Source: Argyresthia goedartella | Lineage: Eukaryota; Arthropoda; Insecta; Lepidoptera; Argyresthiidae | Direction: 5' to 3' | Length of the DNA: 64,000 bases | Assembly (NCBI GenBank): GCA_949825045.1 | Contig: OX463808.1 | Coordinates: 26,907,674 to 26,971,673 of the forward strand | Shown: one piece after another, positions 11,369-23,034 of the stretch | Layout: the number at the start of each line of letters is the position of its first letter | How positions within the stretch are numbered: position 1 is the first letter of the stretch | The notes under the pieces: generated by a model | What the model was told of the DNA's origin: nothing | The model's input: the letters and a program-made list of their open reading frames with translations, nothing else | Databases searched by the model: none | Position numbers and translations under genes: made by a program

Positions 11369-11671
11369 ATGAATATTGATAAATTTGGTCATCATGTACA
11401 CAAACGATTGCGACAATCAGGAAATATAGAGAGTGATATAGACTTACGTCATGCTAGATTGAAAGGTTTGAAGTTACCACGATTTTCAGACGAGGCAACT
11501 AATAAAGCCTACGTCGATCAACTCATAAAGTCAATACCTTCGAGACTAGAAATCTATGATGACCTTAGGAAAATACAAAATCAAGTAGATTCTTTAGTAG
11601 TAAAAATAAATAAAAATTATTACACAAAAGAGGAAATTACCAATTTACTGATAGGGGTACAGCAATCATAA
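11369..11671 (+). CDS. Small conserved hypothetical protein of the virus-like relic
   Basis: This intact 100-codon frame starts MNIDKFGHHVHKRLRQSG. The middle is SRLEIYDDLRKIQNQVDSL, with coiled-coil-like spacing, and the end is KEEITNLL. It sits between the 308-codon hypothetical gene and the integrase, whose open frame overlaps its last codons at about 11668. That packing is typical of compact viral genomes. No function is recognised. It is the only undamaged frame of the relic. Confidence 0.55.
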   Translation: MNIDKFGHHVHKRLRQSGNIESDIDLRHARLKGLKLPRFSDEATNKAYVDQLIKSIPSRLEIYDDLRKIQNQVDSLVVKINKNYYTKEEITNLLIGVQQS

Positions 11672-12096
11672 GTAGACAACAAATTATTGACGAGATCCAT
11701 AAACAAGCACGTCGGAATTTTTCGCGTCGACATGTGACCTTAAAAGGGATAGGTGATCTGTGGCAAGCAGATTTAATAGATATTAAATCATTTGCCCGTG
11801 AAAATAGAGGATATAAATTTATCTTAGTTGTTATTGAAGCATTCTCTAAGTTTGCTTGGGTGAAACCACTAAAAACTAAAACAAAGACTGAAGTTGCATC
11901 TTCATTCTTAGATATATTTTTTTTTTGGGGAGGGTAGCAACAAAAAAGTGTGTGTCTGTAAATAATTTCATTTAAAATCTAAATCCTTAATTAATGGAAA
12001 TAATTTTCATTAAAAACTAGGCCTGAACCCCCCCTTACACTGGGTCAATAATTTACGTCTCAACATCTCACCTCAATTCATCACTAGAACACAGTC

Positions 12097-12828
12097 ATGG
12101 ATTTGTACACAATGCTCGACAAGAAGATGAAGCAGATCAAGGCCACTTTTAATACCCAGATGGCAGCATATGAGAAGGATCTCAAGGAGAAAGCCACAAT
12201 GTCACTTTCAAGTAACCCACAAGAGATCAGCACCATTGCCCAGAAATTTACCGAGTTCAAGGCCTTTGTGTGGGGTGCCTTAGACTTGGTGCGCGGCCAA
12301 ATGGAGCTGTTGCTGGTAGGACAAGACCGTCTGGAGCAGGCATCACGGCGCAAGATCCTTCTCTTGCATGGAGTGCCGGAGGTAGCTAATGAGGAGGCTG
12401 ATGAAACTGTTCGGGCAGTGTTGCGCAACCAAATGAAGTTGCCACCACAGTGCGCTTCGGATGTTCGGATCGGCAAGACTGTATTGAAAGGGACAGGCAT
12501 ATCTATGTCAGAGTTCCTGACTAGGCCGAGACATGAGGTATTTGCAGCTGGCAGGAAGCACTTCGGCATGCGGAACTGTTGGTCATCTGAAGGCAGGATC
12601 GTCCTGTTGCTCCCAAACAAGTGCAGGCAAAAGGTTGAGTCGATGATGGAGCTGCAGGAGTTGATTGACAAGTTTCCATCTTCTGCCACTGAGCCCAGGG
12701 GCAAGGACGCTCCTGCGCGGAAGCCAGCGGCGGCTGGTGCTCCTGCTGCTGCGCCACCTGCCCCAATACCCAAACGTCGTCCCGGCGCCGGCGTCAAGAA
12801 GGTTGAGGTGACTGCAATCAAGAAATGA
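12097..12828 (+). CDS. LINE A ORF1 protein (copy 1)
   Basis: This 243-residue protein is intact. It starts MDLYTMLDKKMKQIKATFN, has a predicted coiled coil over residues 1-90, and then a compact basic domain (RRKILLLHGVPEVANEEAD, about 93-111; SEFLTRPRHEVF, about 140-151; LLPNKCRQKVE). It ends in an Ala/Pro/Lys-rich tail. The layout resembles L1-type ORF1 RNA chaperones, which bind element RNA. A diverged relative lies at 36938->34348 on the - strand, in the same position relative to an ORF2, so I assign it to LINE A and not to a host gene. Compared with the second copy, the middle looks shortened just before SEFLT. Confidence 0.75.
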   Translation: MDLYTMLDKKMKQIKATFNTQMAAYEKDLKEKATMSLSSNPQEISTIAQKFTEFKAFVWGALDLVRGQMELLLVGQDRLEQASRRKILLLHGVPEVANEEADETVRAVLRNQMKLPPQCASDVRIGKTVLKGTGISMSEFLTRPRHEVFAAGRKHFGMRNCWSSEGRIVLLLPNKCRQKVESMMELQELIDKFPSSATEPRGKDAPARKPAAAGAPAAAPPAPIPKRRPGAGVKKVEVTAIKK

Positions 12829-13007
12829 TTCGTCGGCGACGCGGTCTCCTCACCGCACTTCGCATTTTGGTCGGGTTACACACAAGTCGATTTTATTTTC
12901 GCGTGGGTATGAATTTTTGTACTTTTCTTCTTACAACCCTCGATTCTCATAGTTAAATTATATTTTTTCGCTTCAGGTCTGTTAAAATTTTATACCTAAT
13001 GTCAAAT

Positions 13008-14675
13008 TAAAGATGGGCGATTGTGAATAACAATCGATAAAGTTATCGATTGTAGCTTTTATTCAAATTATTCGAATAACTTCATCAATCGAATTAGAAC
13101 AATCGATAATCGAGCATCGTTTTATTCCTTATAATAAAAATTTCATTATTAGTTCTCTATGTTTTGTTTCAGAGTATTTTACATAGAAAAACGTTTCAAT
13201 TTCGTATGGTAAATTCAATCAGTTAACGAACTTTATAAATATTACAAGTTACTAGTTTGTATTCGAATTTTCCTAGTCTTTATTGCGCCCCAATAAAAAA
13301 CTATTTTGATTGAAAGCTAGTTGTTATCTTTTACTTATACGACTGAATAGAAAGATATTTAAACGAAACATGTGTAAGTGAGAATGAATCATAACCAAAC
13401 ATACTGGCGTTAACTTCTTCCGTTCCCGCCATTTTGTGCCGATGTATGTTCAACGCGACGCGCTACGCGCAAGGTAACAGTAGATTGCTATATTTAATTA
13501 TCTGCGCAGTATAATGTTAGACAAAAGTGTTAACGCGATAACATAACATAGCGTCACGCCTTTTCCCATATGGGGGGCAGAGGCACAATTGTGCTCACTT
13601 TGAGCCAGTTATTTAATACTCCATTTTGCGTTATAGGGGGCTAGCCCATCGCCGCAGCTACGGAGTAATGAAGGTTTCCTCATGATGTTTTTCCATCACC
13701 GTTAGAACGTATTATATACTTAAGATAGATTAATTATCTCATTGTTACATGGTCACGATTCGAACCTGCATTTCCTGTGTGAGAAGCAAGTGTGAAACGC
13801 ATAAGACCACAGAGCTCACAGTTAACGCGATTACCCGCGAAGTTCCTAACTGATAATCCCCTAAATAATATATTTGTCAACTAAATAGTAGATCTGTCAC
13901 GTCAATAAAAGATCAGTTCCTCGTCAGATGCCCACCAAAATATTCGTAGCTGGAATTGAATTATTTTTTTCGAAATAATAAAAAACATCCAGATATGAAG
14001 TCAATCTACAGTATAAAAGTTTCAAAGTAAACATAAAAAAGGATTTCATTTCTACATGGTGGGATGGGAGCAAAATTTGGGCCAGGAGTTGCGAAACCCT
14101 TTCCCGTGTCAGTAGAAAAACCCGATTCAGAATCACTGATGTCTTTAAACTCATTCATCCGTAATTTCATCGAGCGGGACCTGGTTTCGCACGACGACGG
14201 ACGTTAAATAACTTTTTTGCGCGACTGTACTCTAGGACACGATTAGCGTGTGCTGGCGGGGTGGGGGTAGCAGGGGACAGAGAGTGACAAAGTGCATGCA
14301 TGCACACGATTTAGAATGGCGCCACCACGTTACTATGGTTACGCAGTGACGCGAATAAGTAGTTATAGCTATAACTACAAGTAACAACAACAACTAAAAG
14401 TAAACCTTAATTACAAGTAAATTCTCAATTTTGTATAGCAAACTGAATTAATGAACTAGCGGTTCGCAAATCAGTAACTACTTATACGAATATCAAATAA
14501 AAGTAGACTGTATCGTCCGAGACTAATGCTCAATTTTGTATGGCAAAGTGAATGAATGAACTAGCGATTTCATTCGAATTTGAAAACTAGTTATCGATTG
14601 TTTTTGGATTCGAATCTTAATATTAGTAGTATCAAACCATTCGAATATTGGAATAATTCACAATCGCCCATCATT
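13008..14675. mobile_element. Non-autonomous TIR element nested in LINE A
   Basis: The ends are inverted repeats around GATGGGCGATTGTGAAT (left, near 13012) and its complement (right, ending 14675). The flanks are ATGTCAAAT at 12999-13007 and 14676-14684, a 9-bp or possibly 8-bp duplication. The termini hold several further inverted motifs (ATCGAT, TTCGAA). No transposase frame is visible in its 1.67 kb. It sits between ORF1 and ORF2 of LINE A copy 1 and accounts for their unusual distance. A tRNA-like B box (GGTTCGAATC on the - strand, near 13757) hints at a SINE fragment inside. A MULE- or hAT-derived MITE is likely. Confidence 0.7.
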
Positions 14676-14684
14676 ATGTCAAAT

Positions 14685-15101
14685 GTCATCATCTGTCAAT
14701 CTGTTGTTGACACAAACTTGTCCACAGAATACACTTGTCTTTTTTTTTCTTTTTCTTTTTTATCTATTTTTGCGTTTCACCTTTGCATGTTTTGATCCAA
14801 GTATTGTAACATTGAATTTTTGTCATGCATATATTTTGTTTTGTGTTTGATAATGATGATTATAAGTTAAGATTATGTTATGACCCAGCATTACAAATTT
14901 GTCTCGAAAATTGTGTTACTGTTAATTCTCCATATATGTACCTAGTTTATTCCTCTCCAAGCAGACCCAGTGTAGGACTGGTTCAGGCAAGTAACTTGGT
15001 GTGATTAAGATAGTATATATTTTATATATTTATAATTAAGTAAAAACAAGCATATATATTTGTATTTATAAGTATTAATATTATATTTTAAACTATTATA
15101 T
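14685..15101 (+). other. LINE A spacer between ORF1 and ORF2
   Basis: This AT-rich non-coding sequence between the nested MITE and ORF2 includes a T-rich run near 14735. With 12829-13007 it forms a spacer of about 0.6 kb, close to the 0.66 kb between the two ORFs of LINE A copy 2. No gene is seen. Confidence 0.6.
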
Positions 15102-17345
15102 ATGGATAGCATACGTAATATTTTTGACAACTGTATTTTATCATGTTCATCAAGCGATGATTATACAAATATGGCGAACGACACCTCCATTGTGGAGGAA
15201 TCGTTATCGGCCAAACTTTCGACTGTCTTTGGTGGCCTGGAAAATAATCTTAACCTGGTTCATATAAATGCCCAGAGCATCCACTCCAGTTACCTGGACC
15301 TACTTGAGGCGTTTAGTGGCAAACATGTGGATGGAATTCTTATATCAGAATCGTTTCTCAAACCGTCCCTACCATCCACCATATACTCATTGCCTGATTT
15401 CCGGCTCTATCGGAACGACAGAGTTGGGAAGGCAGGTGGTGGTGTAGCCATTTACCTCCGCTCCGACATTCCTTGTAGAGTTGTAAGTGCTTCCCCGAAT
15501 GTGTACTCTGAGTCGGCAGAACATCTTTTCCTTGAAATCTGTCTTCACCATAATAAAGTTCTGCTCGGTGTTCTCTACAGTCCCTCTCTTCACATTGATT
15601 ACTTCGATACATTCGAGTCTCTGCTCAATGAGCTGACTCCTCTTTATGATAACACTCTCATCCTCGGCGATTTTAATACTTGTCTTATTAAGAATGACTC
15701 TCGCTCTGCCCAACTCCAGGCCATTATCAATTCTTTCAATTTGCATATTCTTCCTCTCAATGCTACTCATTTTCAGCCCCATTGCACTCCATCTCTTCTC
15801 GATATCATGATAACCTCTAATGTAGACAAAGTTGCTGTCCATGGTCAATTTAACTCTCCTTTCTCTTTCCATGACCTAGTGTATCTATCGTACAAGGTTA
15901 GGCCTCCTAAAAGCAGAGGTAAATTCATTTTTGCTCGTAGTTTTAGGGGTATTGACCCTACTGTCCTAAAGTCTGATGCCGCCTCGATTGATTGGTCATC
16001 TGTCATCACTAGTGAGACCGTTGACGACAAGATTCACCACTTCAACACAATTATTTTGGGACTCTACGATAAGCACGCACCAGTAAAAAAGGTTCGAGTA
16101 AAACATCTCCCTGCGCCCTGGCTCTCTGATCCCATTAAGCGATTGATGGCAAAGAAGAACAGAGCCAAAAGCCTCTACAAAAGGACCCCACTGATGAAAA
16201 CTTTGCTGCCTTCAAATGTCTCCGCAATCGGTGTAATCACATGTGTCGCGCTGCCAAGCGCCGCCATATCTATGAGTGCATCGAAAATTATACCCCGGCT
16301 CAAGTGTGGAAGTTCCTTAGAACCCTTGGTGTTGGCAAGTCCCAGAATCAATTGGTTGGTGATGTTGATCTCAATGGTCTTAATAGTTTCTTCTCCGACC
16401 CTCCTGTTGTAATGAATCCCTCTGTTAAAGATGCCACCCTGCATTCTCTGCGCTCCAAGCCATCTCCCACCACCACTCCATTCGACTTCAGTCTTGTCGA
16501 AATTGACACGGTTAAGAAGACAGTACTTGCCATCTCCTCAAAAGCTGTGGGTGACGACAGTATCTGCTCGAGAATGATCAACAGCATCCTTGATTTCCTC
16601 CTACCTGCCATTACGCACATTGTTAACTTCTCTCTATCTCAGTATTATTTTCCTAATATGTGGAAAAAGGCGTTAGTTAAAACCTCAAGTTAAAACCCAA
16701 AACCTCAAATCCATCTTCATTTAAAGATTATCGTCCAATATCTATCCTGCCTTTCCTTTCCAAAGTCCTTGAATCGATTGTCCACACTCAACTCTCTTCC
16801 TATCTTTCCTCTAACAGGCTGTTGAATCAATTCCAGTCCGGATTCAGGCCGGGACATAGTACCGTCTCGGCCTTACTTAAAGTGACCGATGACATTGAAT
16901 CGGCAATGGATATCAAGCAGATCACTGTGTTAGCGTTACTAGACTTTAGCAGTGCCTTTAACTGTGTTGATTTTGACATCCTCGTTGAGATAATGAAGTC
17001 CCTGAATGTCTGCTCGGCCGCTGCCAGCTGGTTCGGCTCCTACCTGAGAGGTCGTCAGCAGCGTATTAGGTCCGAGGAGACTTCCACGGAGTGGTGCGAC
17101 CTTTCTTCTGGAGTTCCTCAGGGTGGTATTCTTTCCCCTCTTCTTTTCAATGTCTTCATCAATTCCATTTCGGATGCCATTTCTTCTTCTTACCATCTTT
17201 ATGCCGATGATCTGCAAATCTACCGCCATTTCTCTCCAAGTGATATGATTTCTTCTGTGGTTGCATTAAATGCTGATCTCGAGAACATCAGGGGCTGGGC
17301 TCTGTCTCATGCTTGCGACTTACTGGGATTGACTTGTCAATCCCA
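15102..17345 (+). pseudogene. LINE A ORF2, endonuclease and reverse transcriptase (copy 1, first part)
   Basis: The N-terminal endonuclease (APE-type EEP fold) shows VHINAQSI, a GGGVAIYLR segment and LILGDFN near 15660. The RT follows, with LLDFSSAFN, SGVPQGGILSPLLF and YADD at 17200-17211. A single-base frameshift near 16185 ends the first frame, and another lesion near 16690 ends the second. A 23-bp perfect foldback at 17311-17358 has replaced part of the coding sequence after the RT. The C-terminal part lies beyond LINE B at 22452. The style is CR1/Jockey-like with no RNase H. The protein nicks target DNA and primes reverse transcription; this copy cannot. Confidence 0.85.
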
Positions 17346-17981
17346 GTAAGTCGCAAGCCATGATTGTCGGCTCCAGACACTCCCATAGTGTGTTACAGCA
17401 TCTGCCTCTTGTTCCTGTAACTTATGATGGAACCATAATTCCGTACAGTACTAAGGCAAAAAATCTAGGAGTTATCTTTGAAAGAAAGAAAGAAAGAAAA
17501 GAAAGAAAAAATATTTATTCACAATAAATCCTTATTCCATATTGGTGGATCCCTGTCTCCCTAACTAGTTTAAACTGTATCTAGGGAAACAGTTCTTCCC
17601 GATTATAGTCACAATGTTTGTGAAATTAATAAAGTAGTTAAGCATGTACATTAACTACAAAAACAAAAAGATTTTATATAGTTGACAGAAAATTTAAGAA
17701 TTATAATAATTAACCAGAGTTATCAAGTGTAGTGTAGGTGTAGTTGTTAGTGTAGGTGTGTGTGTTAGGCTTGTAGTGAGTGCAGTGTGGTGAATGTAAG
17801 TGTAATATACTTATCATAATGGTTTTAGTACGCAGAGTCCATTAGGCTTTCGGTGCCCTCATAATCGTGGGATCTCAGCCAGGTGTAGACTCTGTTTTTT
17901 AAAGTGTAGTTTCTTTCTTTTGAGATATTTAATTTATTGTGTATAGTACTGTACAAGCGAGGTGTTACATAGTTGTAGTGC

Positions 17982-20800
17982 CTACGCGCAAAAGCACTTA
18001 TGGCACGTGGAACTGGAAAACGATAAATCCTCTTGGTACTTACAGGTAAGAGTCGTACTATGATATCGCCTAATACATTTTAATATAAAGGTCTGCCTGA
18101 TGGTAAGCACATTGGATTCTTTATACACAAGCGTGGTGGGGTGCCGCCAGGGCGCGTACAGAAGAACTTTAAGCACGGCACGCTGGGCGCGCTCGACCAC
18201 CAGTAGAATAGTTTTGCGAGCACCTCCCCAAGCACAGATGCAGTACTCAATCACGCAGTGGCATAAGGCGCTATAAGTCTGTAAAAGCAGAGTTCTATTT
18301 GCATATAAACGGAGGTGCTTGAATACAAATATGAGCTTACGTATCCTTTTAGCTGTCGCTGTAATGTGCGGACCCCAGTGTAGGTTATCATCTAAAACGA
18401 CACCAGGGTACTTTATGCTGGGCACCCTCAAGAGAGTTTCACAGCCGCACATAACACCTTCCACTAATTCTCTGTTGCATGGATACGTGTGTATAGTAAG
18501 CTTGAAGTTTTGTTCTGGACTTCCAGCAGCAGTTTTACTGAAGCACAAATATTTGGTCTTCATCGTATTAAGCGATAACAGACTGTCCTCCAGCCAACAT
18601 GTCACCTTAGCTAGTCCTGTCTCAGCTAGACGTTGCACTTTGGTCCAATTTGTCTCATGAAAGAGAATGACCGTATCGTCAGCAAACATTATCAGGTTAG
18701 CTCCTATCATATCCAGTTTACAGAGTTCATTGATGTATACCAAAAATAGGGTCGGCCCCAGCGTACTTCCTTGTGGTACACCATACATGCATGAGGCACC
18801 CCACTCAAGAGCTTTTCTATGCGCACAGCTTGTTTGCGGTTAGTTAGGTAGTCAGTAAACCATCTTAAGGGGGAGCCGCGCACACCCATGTTCTCTAAGC
18901 GCGCTAGTAGGATAGGAATGCACACTGTGTCGAACGCTTTTTGTAAGTCGAGGAATACGCCCACACATTTTTCACCTCTGTCGACGTGTTCAGTTACAAG
19001 CGTCGTCAGCTTCATCACCGCATCCTCTGTACTCTTTCCCGACCTGAACCCGAATTGGTTGCCTGACAATAGATTTTTTGATTCCAGATAGCTGACCAAT
19101 CTTTTATTCATTACCTTCTCAACTATTTTAGAAATCGTAGTTAACAAGGTTATGGGCCTATAGTTGGTTGGCAATTTTCTATCCCCCGCTTTGAAAATTG
19201 GGCAGACTATTCCTTTTTTTTAAATAGTAGGAAAGGTACCGTTGGCCATGCTCAAATTGCACATGTGTGATAGTGGTGAAGCCAATAGATGACAAAATGT
19301 TTTAATTATAGTAGTAGGTATGTTATCCCAGCCAGGCGCACTATTGGTTTTTAGCGTTGCTATAGTTTGCAATATTTCCGTTGGGTCAGTAGGATACAGC
19401 ATCATAGAACTTGCTGGTGTAATTCTAGAGGACGCTAGGTATGCAAGATCCGCTTCAGTTTTATTAAGCCTAGTAAGGGTGCCCTTTGCCAGTTTGTAAC
19501 CTATTGTGGTAAAGTAGTTATTGACTTCCTCCAGCGACTCTACATGGGTCGGTCTTATATTGAGCAAATCAGAAGTAAAGACATTTGTCTTATTTAGTGA
19601 GCAGATTTCTTTAATAATCCTCCAGGTTTCCTTAGAATTTCCAGAGTGTTTGCTAAATTCTTGCTCGTAATATTCTTTTTTGAGTTTTTTTATTATTTTG
19701 TTACAAATATTTCTGTAGGTTGTATACTTTTCTTTCATAATCTCATTATTTGTGTTTTTCTTAGATTTTTTATGTAGTTTATCTCTTTTCCTAATTGATT
19801 TTATTACTCCTATCGTAATCCATGGCTTCAGTGGCTTTCTACGTTTAGATACCTTAGTAACAGTGGTGTTATCCTCAATAATATTTTTTAAAGTTTCGAC
19901 TAAGAGCTCAGCTGCTACATTAGCATCAGTACTAGCCAGAAGCTCATTCCATGTATGATCCCTTAGGCGTAGACCTATGCCCTAAGTATTTATACGGACC
20001 TTTTCATGACAAGTTTTATTTTTCTTCATTTCATTGTTATCTATGATGAGCATAATTGGACAGTGGTCTGTGAACTCATTGAATACAACTGTGTATGCCT
20101 TATTACACGACTTTACCATAAAATGGTCCAAGCAAGTTTTTTGGTGAGTTGGTCGATCAACTCCTTGTCTAAGTCCAAAAGCGGCCATAAGATCTAAATA
20201 TTCAGCAGTTTGTCCAGTAAGAGAGTCAGGCATGATATTAATGTTGATGTCCCCCGTAAAAACAATATTTTTACAATGTATACTATGTAGTAATCTGTCC
20301 AAGGAAGCAATATAATTTGCTGGATTATCAAAACAATATGGCCTATAAGAACATATAATCGTGTAGTCATTTTTTAGCTTCAGTACCAAGCAGTTGCCGT
20401 CCACTACATCATCTGGTTCGTAAGCCTCTATGTCTAAGTGTTCTCTTGTATAAACAATAACTCCATCGTTTTGGTTATAACTACGCTTTGTACTTATGCT
20501 TTTATAATTGTTTATGTTGGGTATTGTACTTTGGTCATGAATCCAGCATTCAGTCATCACAATTATATCTATTTTAAGGTCTAGTCTGGATAAAAATATC
20601 ATAAAATAATCGAAGTTGGCATTTACGCTGCGAATGTTGACCGTGATTATTCGTAGTGCATCCCTAGGGTAGTTTTGTTTAAGTATTGAGGAGTAGTCGC
20701 CAGGCTCTTCGATAGTAGTACAAGAAATTTCGCCACTTTGCTCTATATCATTACTGATAATGACATTAATTGGAGTAAATGTAAAGGAAGTAGTAGCTAG
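17982..20800 (-). pseudogene. LINE B ORF2, endonuclease and reverse transcriptase, frameshifted
   Basis: The endonuclease part lies around 20602-19982 (IVMTECWIHD, FTGDININ, FTDHCPIM). The RT follows in three pieces: 19738->19220, 19174->18707 (NYRPITLL, NQFGFRSGKST, VFLDLQKAFD) and 18788->17982 (GVPQGSTLGP, FADD at 18686-18675). A C-terminal segment with RIRKLIFVFK closes it. Frame changes near 19950, 19200 and 18790 make it non-coding. The clade is CR1-like, with APE-type endonuclease and no RNase H. The truncated fragment at 24515 belongs to a related family. Confidence 0.85.
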
Positions 20801-21155
20801 GGCTCGTTTGTAAAGTTCTTAGAGTTGAATCGAACAACTTCATTCCAAATGCGCTAGGAGTACAGTGGTTTGATTGTATAATATGTTTTAGAATATCAGC
20901 AGATTCGAGAATATGAGAGTATAGGATATTTTCGCAGGTTAGTGAGTGTGTGTGTTGGATGTAGGAGTTGATATATGGAGTAGCAGAGCTTAATATATAT
21001 GTTTTGTGTCTAAGTATAGCATAATGTTTCAGAGTGTTGTGGTAGTGTGTGATTGTGGAGTACATTCTTTTATATAGAAATAACAATTGTGTAACAGCGA
21101 AGAGCAGATAGAATACTATGAGCGTCACTAGTCAGACTGACGGCGAAGTATTCAC

Positions 21156-22088
21156 TTACAGTTTGTTAAGTACGGCCTCATCGTCTACCCTGATGAAGGG
21201 GTGGTTTTCTGCTTTCCGGAGGTAAACTTTGCCATATGCGGTCCAGCAAAAGCTATACCCATTTATCTTAGCAAAGTCGCGAGCCAGGTAATGTAGTCTT
21301 CTTGCTTTGGTTGTGAGGCACTCTGAGATGTATACCGGGGTTTCAGTGCAGTTCATTCTTAAGTGTCTCGTACTAAGTTTATCCTTGTTGTTTTTCTTGT
21401 TGTTGAATTTTTTTAGACCCTTCATTATGTTCTCCTTTATTATTACAGAAGTAAATTCAACCACTAGTGGTTTTGTCCGATCTGGTTTAGCAAATCCCCG
21501 GTAAACATCTCTTATTTCCGATTTTTGGACTTGTATCCCCAGGACGGTGCCAATTTTCATAGTTATCTTAGTCAGCTCTTCTTTATCCTCAACCTGGGTT
21601 TCCTTCGGAATATTCCTGATCTCTAACTTAGTTGCGTAAGAGTATCTCTCCATATTTTCTAGCCTGGTCTCTAGGTCCTTGATGTACGACAGGTGTTCTT
21701 TACGTTCTAGTCTGAGGCTTTCAAATTCCTTTTGAATGTCATTATGCTTTAAGTAGAGAATTTCCATTGAAGCTTGTATCTCAGTGTTTTGTGCAGCGAG
21801 TGCCAGATTTTGTTTTTTGATGTAAGCTAATGTGGCTTGTAAATTCTGGAATTTGTTTTGCTGCTCAGTCTCTGAAGTCGAAAATAGTTCACGCATTTCG
21901 ACTTTGAGTTCAGCCAGATCGCCTTCTCGTTTTCTCTTCAGACGTCCCATGTTCACATTCTGTGTTACACTCTCAGGAAGATTTGGTAGACTGCCACCAG
22001 CTCCTTGCTCAAATTCTGATTCCGAGGCAGAGTCCATTAAAATTACGGAAGCGTTCGACTTCGGCGGCGGAGTACGTTTGGTAGCCAT
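21156..22088 (-). CDS. LINE B ORF1 protein
   Basis: This intact 310-codon frame starts MATKRTPPPKSNAS. It has an acidic N-terminus, a long coiled coil over about residues 55-150 (heptads around LYLKHNDIQKEFESLRLE), then an RRM-like and C-terminal domain (YATKLEIRNIPKETQ, VVEFTS, FCWTAYGKVYLRK). This is the usual plan of CR1/Zenon ORF1 RNA-binding proteins of Lepidoptera. The frame is undamaged although ORF2 is not. The 5' UTR of about 360 bp runs to 22446. Confidence 0.75.
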   Translation of the reverse strand: MATKRTPPPKSNASVILMDSASESEFEQGAGGSLPNLPESVTQNVNMGRLKRKREGDLAELKVEMRELFSTSETEQQNKFQNLQATLAYIKKQNLALAAQNTEIQASMEILYLKHNDIQKEFESLRLERKEHLSYIKDLETRLENMERYSYATKLEIRNIPKETQVEDKEELTKITMKIGTVLGIQVQKSEIRDVYRGFAKPDRTKPLVVEFTSVIIKENIMKGLKKFNNKKNNKDKLSTRHLRMNCTETPVYISECLTTKARRLHYLARDFAKINGYSFCWTAYGKVYLRKAENHPFIRVDDEAVLNKL

Positions 22089-22451
22089 ACTGTACCGCTA
22101 GCGCAATGTACCAGGACGGCAGTAGTCGACAGGCAGTAGACGCGTGAGCAGTTAGTAAGTGATGGGTGGAGCTGCACTTACTAGTCAATGGGGATGGGCG
22201 GGGCGTAGTAGATGTGGAGTACTACCGGTTCTGCGGGCGGAGTGTTGGCGGGGCACGGTGGTGGTGACTCAGCGCGCTAGTAGTAGTGGAGTCGGCGATT
22301 GTGTGTGCGCAGCTATCACCTTCTACGAATGTATGCGCTCCTAATATTTAACACTGATTTAATTTTGAATATTTCTTTATTTTTATGGTTTAATTCCACA
22401 AATACACTGTAAAGACGTGTTCTCAGAGCTGAGGTCCGGGGGAAGATTTGA

Positions 22452-23034
22452 CAATCAGCATTCATGGTCTGCTCACGTCTGCGAAGTTAGTAGACGAGTC
22501 TTTGCCACATTTCACTCCCTCAGGCGCCTTCAAAACTTTCTGCCTCGTCATACTAAAATTACTCTGGCCCAGTATCTTCTCCTTCCTCTCATTGATTACG
22601 CAGATGTCAGCTGGATCAGCGCGAACGAAGAGCAACTGAAAAAACTCGAGCGACTTCAAAATCTCGGGATTCGGTTTGTCTTCGGACTGCGTAAGTATGA
22701 CCATGTCTCCCAGTATCGTAGGGAACTGCAGTGGCTTCCAATTCGTCTTCGCCGGGATACCCATGTTCTCATTCTACTCTTCAATATTCTGCATAACCCT
22801 CGCTACCCCAGCTTCCTGCGTGATCGGTTTGATTTTCTTTCTTCGGATAGGTCTCGGAGATCAAACACTCGGTCGCTGCTTGCAACTCCTCAACACAACT
22901 CAGTCGCATATGGGCAAGGATTCAGGATCAGTGCTATCAGGCTCTGGAACGAGCTCCCCAGTGCCATCAGGGACAGTCCGTCACTTAACGTTTTTAAGAT
23001 TCGCTTGAAAGATCATTACCTCTCTCTTCCATAG
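22452..23034 (+). pseudogene. LINE A ORF2 C-terminal part (copy 1)
   Basis: This continues ORF2 after the LINE B insertion, starting at SWSAHVCEVSRRVFATFH. It keeps the typical C-terminal segments LPLIDYADVSW, LERLQNLGIRF and ISAIRLWNELPSAIRDS, and stops at 23032-23034. The matching segment of copy 2 is 31600->30806. A short TTTGA duplication (17477-17481 and 22447-22451) marks the LINE B junctions. Confidence 0.85.

Larger units (their letters stand above)
17482..22446 (-). mobile_element. LINE B: CR1-type non-LTR retrotransposon nested in LINE A
   Basis: This near full-length element of about 5 kb lies on the - strand. Its 3' end is a (TTTC)n tail, seen as GAAA repeats at 17482-17510 on +. 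Its 5' end is near 22446. TTTGA occurs at both junctions. It carries ORF1 (22088->21156) and a damaged ORF2 (about 20800->17982). It interrupts ORF2 of LINE A, so it is younger than LINE A copy 1. Confidence 0.8.

Noticed and set aside
13745..13816. tRNA-like sequence with a perfect B box on the - strand
   Set aside because: The acceptor and T stems do not pair, so it is at most a tRNA-derived SINE fragment, not a tRNA gene.
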